From Candidatus Electrothrix scaldis (GTDB lineage Bacteria; Desulfobacterota; Desulfobulbia; Desulfobulbales; Desulfobulbaceae): a stretch of DNA of 64,000 nucleotides. The stretch covers positions 2,861,826-2,925,825 of the forward strand of contig CP138355.1 of NCBI GenBank assembly GCA_033584155.1. The letters are read 5' to 3'. How positions within the stretch are numbered: position 1 is the first letter of the stretch; the number at the start of each line of letters is the position of its first letter. The position numbers were made by a program, and so were the translations under genes. Positions 16,401 through 23,435 of this stretch are shown here, piece after piece. A model generated the notes under the pieces. That model had not been told where the DNA came from, did no database searches, and was given only the letters and a program-made list of their open reading frames with translations.

Positions 16401-18452
16401 ATGAATAGATCATTAGGGGATATTACAGCAGAAAACGATCACTTAATGCTTGATAAAGCATTTTTTGAAACACCAGATTATAAAACCATCATTGAATCGT
16501 CACATAAGTGTGTAATTGTAGGAAGGAGGGGGACAGGAAAAAGTGCTTTAAATTATAAATTAGAAAAATATTGGTCTCTACATAGCAAATCTTTTGTTTT
16601 TTCTATCGCCCCAGACGAGATACAAATTATTGGGCTTAGAGATATACTTGAAATTTTTGGTGATAATTTTTCACACGTTAAAGCTGGAGCAAAATTAATA
16701 TGGAAATATGCAGTTTATCTCGAAATAGGCGTTTTTCTGTTTGAACATTACAAGTTTTCCAAAAAATTTAATACAAAAGGTATCTTTGAGCATATCATAT
16801 ATTGGCAAAAAGAAAGAGGAACCTTTGCAGCGAAGGCGCGAAAAAGATTGAGGAGTTTTATAAATAAAGACGAATCTCCTCAAAGTGCTATTGCAGATTT
16901 GATTGATATTCTTGATATCGATCAGTTAGAAGAACGGATATCATCTGTGCTTCGCGATATAGATATTGTAGCTAATATATTAGTTGATAAAGTTGACGAG
17001 GGATATTCTCCAGATACCATAGGGATTGCTTTGGTGGATGGATTCGTCCAAGCTGTAATCGATATAAATAATAATTTTCCAGAAAAAGTAAAATCATATA
17101 TATTTATTAGAGATAATATTTACAGGGCAATTGCAAAATCTGACAATGACTTTACAAGGAACATTGAATCTCATATATTGAGACTTCACTGGAATGAATA
17201 CAATCTTTTTAATTTGGTATGTAACCGATTAAGAGTTGCTAATAATATATCAACAGAAAATAATCGTAAATTATGGAATCAATTTACAGCTAAAGAGCTT
17301 CAAAATAATGCAGGGTTTCGAACATGCCTTAGGCTTACTCTTTATAGACCGCGTGATATACTTGTTTTGCTTAATAATGCCTTTGATAAAGCGGGAAAAG
17401 AGGGGAGAAAAAAAATAATACCTGATGATATTGATAGTTCCTCAAAAGAAATATCCGAGAATCGACTTAATGATCTATATAAAGAATATAACTCGATATT
17501 TCCATCGATAGATATTTTTTCAAACAGTTTATCTGGAGGACCAGCAAATTTTAAATATACTGAATTGGAATCCTGTATCAGTGAGATTCTTCAGAAAGAT
17601 GATTATCAACCAGAAAAACAAAAGGATATCGCATTAATTGACACTCCTCTTTCCGTTATACAAAGATTATATAGTGTTGGTTTTTTGGGTGTAAAAGATA
17701 TGGGCAGAGATAATTTTATTTTCTGTCATGACGGAAGAGCTCCAAGTAAAAAACTTAACAAAGACGATGTGTTTCTTATACATCCTTGCTATTGGCTTGC
17801 TTTAAATCTAACTGAAAAAACTCTAGAGATGTCTGATGCTGAGGAAATATATGATGAATACGATATTGAGGTGACCTCTATAACAGAAGATCAAAGGAAC
17901 GCGAAAATTGAGGAATTATTATCCAGAATCAGAAATATAAATGAAGGGGTAAAAGGGGCGTATGAGTTTGAAAAATGGTGCTTTGATTCTGTGAAAATTT
18001 TATTCGCAGGTTCTCTTGTTAATATTGAGTTGCATCCAAATAAAAATAAACTTCAGCAGCGTGATATTGTTGGAACAAACCAATCAGATGTTCCTGTGTG
18101 GAAGAGAATATATAATGATTACGCGACGCGGCAGGTTATTTTTGAGGTAAAAAATATTAAAGAGCTAAATAGAGATAATTTTAGACAGGTAAATAGTTAT
18201 CTTAGCGGGACATATGGAAATATAGCCTTTATAATTTGTAGAGGAATTAACAATAATTTGACCAGACAAGAAATTAACTGGATAAAGGAATTACATTACG
18301 AACATAAAAAAATCGTTGTCAAGCTTTCTACTCATTTTATTGAAAAACATTTAAGAAAACAAAGAAATCCACAAAAACATGACGCTGTCAATAAGGAGCT
18401 TGGAAATTTACTCGATACATATCAGAGAAAATATTTGTCAACTAATTCGTAA
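16401..18452 (+). CDS. P-loop ATPase fused to a PD-(D/E)XK nuclease domain; candidate defence protein
   Basis: This 683-aa cytoplasmic protein has an N-terminal ATPase domain with Walker A GRRGTGKS at residues 41-48, preceded by AFFETPDYKTI. That pattern recalls the Sll1717-type P-loop ATPases. The middle (about 60-500) is largely helical and charged. The C-terminus (about 515-660) looks like a restriction-endonuclease fold: helix YEFEKWCFDSVKILFAG, then Asp 555 in QRDIVGT, then Glu 582-x-Lys 584 in FEVKN. An ATPase sensor linked to a nuclease is a common design in phage defence. The gene is far more AT-rich than its neighbours, suggesting transfer. It has a GAAGGA ribosome-binding site. The defence role is inference. 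Confidence 0.7.
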   Translation: MNRSLGDITAENDHLMLDKAFFETPDYKTIIESSHKCVIVGRRGTGKSALNYKLEKYWSLHSKSFVFSIAPDEIQIIGLRDILEIFGDNFSHVKAGAKLIWKYAVYLEIGVFLFEHYKFSKKFNTKGIFEHIIYWQKERGTFAAKARKRLRSFINKDESPQSAIADLIDILDIDQLEERISSVLRDIDIVANILVDKVDEGYSPDTIGIALVDGFVQAVIDINNNFPEKVKSYIFIRDNIYRAIAKSDNDFTRNIESHILRLHWNEYNLFNLVCNRLRVANNISTENNRKLWNQFTAKELQNNAGFRTCLRLTLYRPRDILVLLNNAFDKAGKEGRKKIIPDDIDSSSKEISENRLNDLYKEYNSIFPSIDIFSNSLSGGPANFKYTELESCISEILQKDDYQPEKQKDIALIDTPLSVIQRLYSVGFLGVKDMGRDNFIFCHDGRAPSKKLNKDDVFLIHPCYWLALNLTEKTLEMSDAEEIYDEYDIEVTSITEDQRNAKIEELLSRIRNINEGVKGAYEFEKWCFDSVKILFAGSLVNIELHPNKNKLQQRDIVGTNQSDVPVWKRIYNDYATRQVIFEVKNIKELNRDNFRQVNSYLSGTYGNIAFIICRGINNNLTRQEINWIKELHYEHKKIVVKLSTHFIEKHLRKQRNPQKHDAVNKELGNLLDTYQRKYLSTNS

Positions 18453-18471
18453 TGCAGTTTCCTGTAATTAT

Positions 18472-19056
18472 TTGATTGTATTGCTTATTGGTATGGTGAT
18501 TGTATTTCATTGTTGTTCGCTAGCTGTTGGGCAAGAACAGCAATTAAATGTTAGCCTTATCCAAGCCGCACTGGAGCGCACCAGACACAAGGTTCGATAT
18601 GATGGAAGCTATCATCAGCTTGCCTATCCCGGTGGGGACGTGCCGGATAATATCGGCGTTTGCACTGATGTGGTGATTCGCGCGTATCGCAAGATTGGCA
18701 TTGATCTGCAAAAAGAAGTGCATGAAGATATGCAAAAACATTTTTCTGCCTATCCGAAAAATTGGGGACTGAAGCGACCAGATAAAAATATAGATCATCG
18801 GCGGGTGCCCAATCTTCAGGTATTTTTCCGGCGGCATGGCACAGAATTGCCCATGAGTAAAGGTGGGCAGGATTATCAGGCGGGTGAGCTGGTTACCTGG
18901 ATGTTGCCGGGGAATCTACCCCACATCGGCATTGTGACGGACAAAAGATCTGCTGATGGTCAGCGACCTCTGATTGTCCATAATATTGGACGAGGTCCTA
19001 GGTTAGAGGATATGCTGTTTCATTACCCGATAACAGGGCATTATCGCTATCCCTGA
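18472..19056 (+). CDS. DUF1287 domain protein, exported
   Basis: This is a protein of about 194 aa if it starts at TTG 18472, or shorter from ATG 18493. The longer choice gives a better signal peptide (LIVLLIGMVIVFHCC). The frame extends upstream into the preceding gene, but that part is probably not translated. The mature part matches the DUF1287 pattern: RTRHKVRYDGSYHQLAYPGGDVP, then GVCTDVVIRAYRKIGIDLQKEVHEDM, and near the C-terminus VTWMLPGNLPHIGIVTD and VHNIGRGPRLEDMLF. The conserved Cys-Thr-Asp and His suggest an NlpC/P60-like cysteine hydrolase fold, so a cell-wall hydrolase is possible. It follows the ATPase-nuclease gene by 19 bases but has higher GC, so it may be unrelated. Confidence 0.8.
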   Translation: MIVLLIGMVIVFHCCSLAVGQEQQLNVSLIQAALERTRHKVRYDGSYHQLAYPGGDVPDNIGVCTDVVIRAYRKIGIDLQKEVHEDMQKHFSAYPKNWGLKRPDKNIDHRRVPNLQVFFRRHGTELPMSKGGQDYQAGELVTWMLPGNLPHIGIVTDKRSADGQRPLIVHNIGRGPRLEDMLFHYPITGHYRYP

Positions 19057-19084
19057 TGCGTTAGTTGGTTTATGGATAATCCCA

Positions 19085-19231
19085 TCAAATTATTTGATCT
19101 GGTTATCCAATTTTTTAATAAATTTATCCAAACTTTGGATGAGAAAGTCCAAAGTTTGGATCATCTCATCTAAATTTTAGATAAAAAAGTCTATTTATGA
19201 GATAAGCTCATTAAAAATTTTGATTAAGAAA
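19085..19231. repeat. Tandem array of seven 21-bp units with palindromic cores
   Basis: Units start at 19085, 19106, 19127, 19148, 19169, 19190 and 19211, each exactly 21 bp. The best units have the core TCCAAA-n-TTTGGA followed by an 8-base spacer. Outer units are degenerate but keep TCnAA at the left. The array fills the gap between the DUF1287 gene and argS, ending 19 bases before the argS start. Confidence 0.85.
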
Positions 19232-19250
19232 TAAAATACTCTAAACGAAT

Positions 19251-20909
19251 ATGATACGATCTCAAGTAAAAACACTTGTTGACCAATGTTTCCAGCAGGG
19301 CGTAGAACAGGGCCTCTGGTCTGATGCCGCCGCAAATATCTATAACGTGGAAGTACCCCGCCATGAGGGCCAGGGTGATTTTTCCACCAACTTCGCTATG
19401 GTGCTGGCTGGCAAGGAGAAACGCAATCCCCGTGAAATCGCCGGGCAGTTGGTGGACTTACTGAACAAGGATGATGATTTGCTGGAGAAAGTGGAAATTG
19501 CTGGCCCCGGCTTTGTCAATCTCTTCCTCAAACCCTCGGTCTGGAGTACAGTCCTTACTCCCATCAACGAGCAGGGTAAGGAGTTCGGTCTTTCTGATAT
19601 CGGTAAAGATAAAAAAGTCCTGGTGGAGTTTGTCAGTGCTAACCCCACTGGCCCGCTGAGCGTGGGGCATGGACGTAACGCCATCCTTGGGGATACCATT
19701 GCCCGTCTCCTTCAGGCCACCGGCCATGATGTCACCCGCGAGTACTATTTTAATAATGCAGGTCGCCAGATGCGCGTCTTGGCAGACTCCCTGCGCGCTC
19801 GCTATCTGGAAAAGCTGGGCCTGGACAATGAGTTCCCGGAAGACGGCTACCAGGGCGATTATATTTACGAGATTGCTCAGGGCATGATCGACGAGGCAGG
19901 CGATGGTTTCGTGGAAGCGGCGGATCAGAATGTCTTCCGTAAGCGGGCCCAGAATGCCATTTTTGCGGACATTGATGCCACCCTGAAGCGCATCGGCATT
20001 ACCTTTGATTCCTACTATAACGAGCACACCCTATACGAGGAAGGCCTGATTGAGGATGTGGTTGCTGAACTGAGGAAAAAAGGCCTGGTCTATGAGCAGG
20101 ATGATGCCACCTGGTTTAAGACCACAGAATTCGGTGAACAGCAGGACCGGGTGATTATTAAAAATACCGGTGAACCCACCTATCGTCTCCCGGATATAGC
20201 CTACCATCGGGAAAAATTTCGGCGTGGTTTTGACTGGATGATCAACGTATTTGGCGCCGACCATATTGCCACAGTTCCTGATGTCCTGGCTGGTGTTGAG
20301 GCCCTGGGATACGATAAGTCCAAGATCCATGTGGTGTTGTATCAGTTCGTGACCCTACTGCGGGATGGCAAGCAGGTTAAGATGTCCACCCGCAAGGCCA
20401 CCTTTGTGACGGTGGATGAACTGGTGGATGAAGTAGGCGTTGATGCCCTCCGTTTCTTTTTCCTGATGCGGAAATATGATTCCCAGCTGGAATTTGACCT
20501 GGAAGTCGCCAAGGCCCAGAGCCAGGAAAACCCGGTCTACTATGTTCAGTACGCCCATGCACGGCTTTGTTCCATTGAGCGGATGGCAGAGGAAAAAGGA
20601 GTGAGCATGCCGGTGTTTGCGGAAACCGATCTCTCCTTGCTTAAGGAAGAGGAGGAATATCAGCTGCTCAAGACGCTGGCCACTTATCCGGCCCTTGTTG
20701 CGGATGCAGCGACTGATTTGGCACCCCATCGGATAATCTTCTTCCTCATGGAGCTGGCTGGCAATTTCCACTCCTTTTACAATAAACACAAGGTGGTAAC
20801 AGAGGATCAGCAGCTCACTGCTGCGCGTCTCTGTCTCTGTCAGGGCATTAAGACTGTGCTGGCAAACGGGCTGGATCTGGTAGGTCTGGCTGCTCCTGAC
20901 AAGATGTAG
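19251..20909 (+). CDS. argS: Arginyl-tRNA synthetase
   Basis: This 552-aa class I aminoacyl-tRNA synthetase charges tRNA-Arg in the cytoplasm. It has the N-terminal Add-1 domain (about 1-110), the HIGH-like motif SVGHGRNA near residue 140, and the KMSKS-like motif VKMSTRKATF near 375. A C-terminal DALR anticodon-binding domain (about 430-552) includes YVQYAHARLCSI. Length is normal. The leader contains the 21-bp repeat array, which may influence its expression. A strong hairpin follows the gene. Confidence 0.97.
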   Translation: MIRSQVKTLVDQCFQQGVEQGLWSDAAANIYNVEVPRHEGQGDFSTNFAMVLAGKEKRNPREIAGQLVDLLNKDDDLLEKVEIAGPGFVNLFLKPSVWSTVLTPINEQGKEFGLSDIGKDKKVLVEFVSANPTGPLSVGHGRNAILGDTIARLLQATGHDVTREYYFNNAGRQMRVLADSLRARYLEKLGLDNEFPEDGYQGDYIYEIAQGMIDEAGDGFVEAADQNVFRKRAQNAIFADIDATLKRIGITFDSYYNEHTLYEEGLIEDVVAELRKKGLVYEQDDATWFKTTEFGEQQDRVIIKNTGEPTYRLPDIAYHREKFRRGFDWMINVFGADHIATVPDVLAGVEALGYDKSKIHVVLYQFVTLLRDGKQVKMSTRKATFVTVDELVDEVGVDALRFFFLMRKYDSQLEFDLEVAKAQSQENPVYYVQYAHARLCSIERMAEEKGVSMPVFAETDLSLLKEEEEYQLLKTLATYPALVADAATDLAPHRIIFFLMELAGNFHSFYNKHKVVTEDQQLTAARLCLCQGIKTVLANGLDLVGLAAPDKM

Positions 20910-20985
20910 GCAAGGTAGAGGAACTATAGATTGTCGGGGAGAGGGGGGAGAAAGATCACCTTCCGTCCTGGCGATCATTTGAGAA

Positions 20986-21040
20986 GCAACCGGTTTTCAA
21001 GTTAACCCTGGAAACCGGTTGCAAGAGATTTATTTTTTTT
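20986..21040 (+). terminator. Terminator between argS and the convergent rhodanese gene
   Basis: An 11-bp perfect stem (GCAACCGGTTT / AAACCGGTTGC, 20986-20996 and 21012-21022) is extended by wobble pairs. A T-rich run ending in eight T follows on the plus strand. The rhodanese stop codon at 21030-21032 lies within the T-rich part. Confidence 0.75.
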
Positions 21041-21440
21041 CTACCGGATAAGCATCCTTATCTTCCTGTTTATTCCACTCGTTCCAGCCACCCTTAAGGG
21101 CATAGACATTCTTTAAGCCTTTGTCCTCAATCAACTTGCGTGCCAAACTGGCACTGCTGCCTTCACTGTGTCAGGAACAGTAGACGACCAAGGTCTTGTC
21201 TTTGGGGATGCTGTCCAGCCATTCGTCAACGGTGTCCAGCGGGGTACGAATAGCCCCTTTAATCTTATAGTCGCTGAACTCCCAACCAGCTTTGGAGCGT
21301 GCATCCATAATAACCGCATCGCCTGATTCCATCAGCGCCTTCAGCTCTTCTTTGCTTATACGCGGAGCCTCAGCAGCAAGTGACACTGCTAAGGACCCAA
21401 CAAAGAGGAATATTGAGACCAGAAACAAAATTTTCTTCAT
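21030..21440 (-). CDS. Exported rhodanese-like protein with predicted selenocysteine (UGA at 21171-21173)
   Basis: A rhodanese-domain protein of 136 aa is read if the in-frame UGA is decoded as selenocysteine. The start is ATG 21438-21440 with an AGGAG ribosome-binding site; an N-terminal signal peptide (ILFLVSIFLFVGSLAVSLA) sends it to the periplasm. The domain has DAR (VIMDARSKAGWEF) and the active-site loop VVYCS-U-HSEGSSASLARKL, with Cys 88 and Sec 90. The frame continues for 46 codons past the UGA with strong rhodanese sequence (GLKNVYALKGGWNEW) to a TAA at 21030-21032. A bacterial SECIS-like hairpin follows the UGA. Known relatives have Cys at the Sec place (YCxC). It may move or reduce sulfane sulfur. 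A standard annotation would cut it short. Confidence 0.85.
21140..21154 (-). promoter_or_regulatory. Bacterial SECIS-like hairpin in the rhodanese mRNA
   Basis: Read on the minus strand, GUGCCA-GUU-UGGCAC forms a perfect 6-bp stem with a GUU loop. It begins 16 bases after the UGA, inside the range known for bacterial SECIS elements. The loop starts with the G-U that SelB recognises. Confidence 0.75.
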
Positions 21441-21621
21441 ACGTTTTCTCCTAGTATAGAGATTTTTTGTGAAAAATGGCAAGCTACTCTTACTCATTCA
21501 AGAGCAAGGAAAATGACCAAGTGAGCATATCATAAACAAAATAATGCTTCCCTTCAAAATAAAAAGGGGCGTTCTTGGCAGGAGCGCGTGGCATCGCTTT
21601 GCTCTTCCTTCACAAGTGACG

Positions 21622-21650
21622 TTGTCAGTCTGGGGAAAAGATGGTATCCT
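21622..21650 (+). promoter_or_regulatory. Possible sigma70-type promoter of the polysaccharide cluster
   Basis: TTGTCA (21622-21627) and TATCCT (21645-21650) are separated by 17 bases, about 50 bases upstream of the first gene of the long plus-strand cluster. This is assigned by motif only. Confidence 0.4.
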
Positions 21651-21700
21651 TTGTAAATTTGTCACGCTGCTCGTTGTTTTTTCCCTAACTTTCTTGATTT

Positions 21701-22444
21701 ATGAAGAAAACACATAATGCCATAACAGGGAAAGGATCGCCCTTATCCAAATACCAGGATGTTATGGTTGGTACCCGCTCGCTTTCCGCCTTTCTTTATT
21801 ATGAATGGTGTCAGTTTCTGGCTCCTATCCCAGGGGCACTCGGGATGGTGTTGCGTAAAATTTTCTGGCCTGCTCTGTTTGGCAGTTGCGGTAAAGGCTG
21901 CATGTTTGCCGCCGGTATTACGCTCCGACAGCCCGGTCGTATCCATCTCGGTGATGCGGTGGTCCTCAGTGAGGGCTGCATTCTTGATGGTCGGCATGGA
22001 ACGGAACCAGTGTCCATCCGGTTTGGCAATAATGTTATGCTCTCCAATGACGTCATGATCTCCTGCAAGAACGGAACCATAAGTATCGGAGACAACTGCG
22101 GGATAAATGCCAGAACCATAGTTCAGTCAACCAATAATTGCCCCGTGCATATCGGCCCGGATTGTATTATCGGCCAGCAATGTTTTCTTGTCGGAGGGGG
22201 GAGTTATAATATTGATCGCCTGGATATCCCAATGCGGGAGCAGGGGATACGTGCCGACGGCGGTATTCATCTTGAGGAAGATGTTTGGCTTGGTGGCAAT
22301 GTAACGGTGCTTGGTGGGGTAACGATGGGCAAGGGAAGTGTGGCTGGAGCTGGTGCGATTTTAACCCGCTCTGTTGATGCGTATACGATTTCCGTGGGTG
22401 CTCCTGCTCGGGTTGTTAAAAATCGCAAGGATACTACGGCATGA
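21701..22444 (+). CDS. Left-handed beta-helix acyl/acetyltransferase
   Basis: This 247-aa protein has hexapeptide repeats from about residue 70 to 220. Examples are GRIHLGDAVVLSEGCILDG, VSIRFGNNVMLSNDVMISC, ISIGDNCGINARTIV, VHIGPDCIIGQQCFLVGG and VWLGGNVTVLGGVTMGKGSVAGAGAIL. It ends in the typical VGAPARVVKNR. Such trimeric enzymes acetylate sugars using acetyl-CoA. It is the first gene of the polysaccharide cluster and overlaps the next gene by four bases (ATGA), so it is co-translated with the flippase-like gene. The acceptor is probably a sugar of the surface polymer or a lipid-linked intermediate; this is inferred from context. Confidence 0.85.
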   Translation: MKKTHNAITGKGSPLSKYQDVMVGTRSLSAFLYYEWCQFLAPIPGALGMVLRKIFWPALFGSCGKGCMFAAGITLRQPGRIHLGDAVVLSEGCILDGRHGTEPVSIRFGNNVMLSNDVMISCKNGTISIGDNCGINARTIVQSTNNCPVHIGPDCIIGQQCFLVGGGSYNIDRLDIPMREQGIRADGGIHLEEDVWLGGNVTVLGGVTMGKGSVAGAGAILTRSVDAYTISVGAPARVVKNRKDTTA

Positions 22445-23424
22445 GTGGGAAGAAAAAAAATCTGCTGCTCCTGGCCAAGATAGTCTTCAGTACAACCCTG
22501 ATGTATATCCTTTATCGCAGGATTCCTCTGGAAGAGTTGAAGGAAGTTATGAGCTCCTTGAATTATCTTTATTTTCTGCCCATTGGCCTGCTGCTTTTTG
22601 TTAATACAGTCTTGAGCGCCTTAAAATGGCGTCTTTTTTTGTCTGCTGATGGCGTTGATATCCCGCTCTCAACCCTGACGATGACCTATTTGATCGGCAG
22701 CTTTTATAACCTTTTCTTACCCTCAAATATTGGTGGAGACTCGTACCGAATTTACGATATTGGACAAAAAAGCAGGGAGAACGTGCGGGCAGCCGCATCC
22801 GTCTTTGCCGATCGTTTTTCCGGTTTTCTCGCTCTGGTTTCCCTGAGCTTAATTTCTTCCGTCCTTGTTGCGCGAGAGTTTAATAATTTTTTCTTTTTTC
22901 TCGCCCCCTTGTTGATTTTCCTGATTATGCTTGTGGTGCTCATTGCTTTGATCAAAGAGAAACCTGTACGGGCTCTGCTCAGTCTGACCCGATTGAATCG
23001 TTTTCCCTTTCTGGTAAAGCTGACAGAAAAGTTCTTTCTTTCTTTTCAATGCTACGGCGCTGACCGCAAGTTGTTGACGCAGGTGATGCTGATATCCTTT
23101 GTGTTTCAGTTATCAGTGATTTTTATTGTCCAGCTCCTGGCTCTGTCTCTGCACGCCTCAGTTTCTTTTTTTTATTTCAGTGCTTTTGTGCCGCTTATCA
23201 CCTTGATGGAAGCCCTCCCCATTTCTGTCTTCGGTTTAGGGCTACGGGATGTGGGGTATGTATTTTTCTTTGGTTGGGTTGGCATGACTGATATTCAGAC
23301 CCGCTCACTGGCCCTGCTGTTTTTGGGGACCTCGTTGGGTTACTCGCTGATTGGGGGACTTGTCTACTTGTTCCGCCTGCTGACATCTCGGCCAACGAAT
23401 CCAGCAGATGCTCCTACATCTTGA
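22441..23424 (+). CDS. Flippase-like / LPG_synthase_TM family membrane protein
   Basis: This 327-aa integral membrane protein has about eight transmembrane helices. It matches the lysylphosphatidylglycerol synthase TM-region family (UPF0104/AglD-like). Diagnostic stretches are MTYLIGSFYNLFLPSNIGGDSYRIYDIGQ near residues 78-107, SVFADRFSGFLALV next, and near the C-terminus PISVFGLGLRDVGYVFFF. Family members are linked to lipid or lipid-linked glycan handling across membranes. It overlaps the acetyltransferase gene by four bases and is followed 11 bases later by a second member of the same family. Confidence 0.85.
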   Translation: MSGKKKNLLLLAKIVFSTTLMYILYRRIPLEELKEVMSSLNYLYFLPIGLLLFVNTVLSALKWRLFLSADGVDIPLSTLTMTYLIGSFYNLFLPSNIGGDSYRIYDIGQKSRENVRAAASVFADRFSGFLALVSLSLISSVLVAREFNNFFFFLAPLLIFLIMLVVLIALIKEKPVRALLSLTRLNRFPFLVKLTEKFFLSFQCYGADRKLLTQVMLISFVFQLSVIFIVQLLALSLHASVSFFYFSAFVPLITLMEALPISVFGLGLRDVGYVFFFGWVGMTDIQTRSLALLFLGTSLGYSLIGGLVYLFRLLTSRPTNPADAPTS

Positions 23425-23435
23425 GAAAATGAGTT

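Noticed and set aside
19085-19231. CRISPR array interpretation of the tandem repeats (also those at 32.9 and 46.1 kb)
   Set aside because: Periods of 21-23 bp with 7-8 base linkers are too short for CRISPR repeats and spacers, the repeats are not identical, and no cas genes are present.
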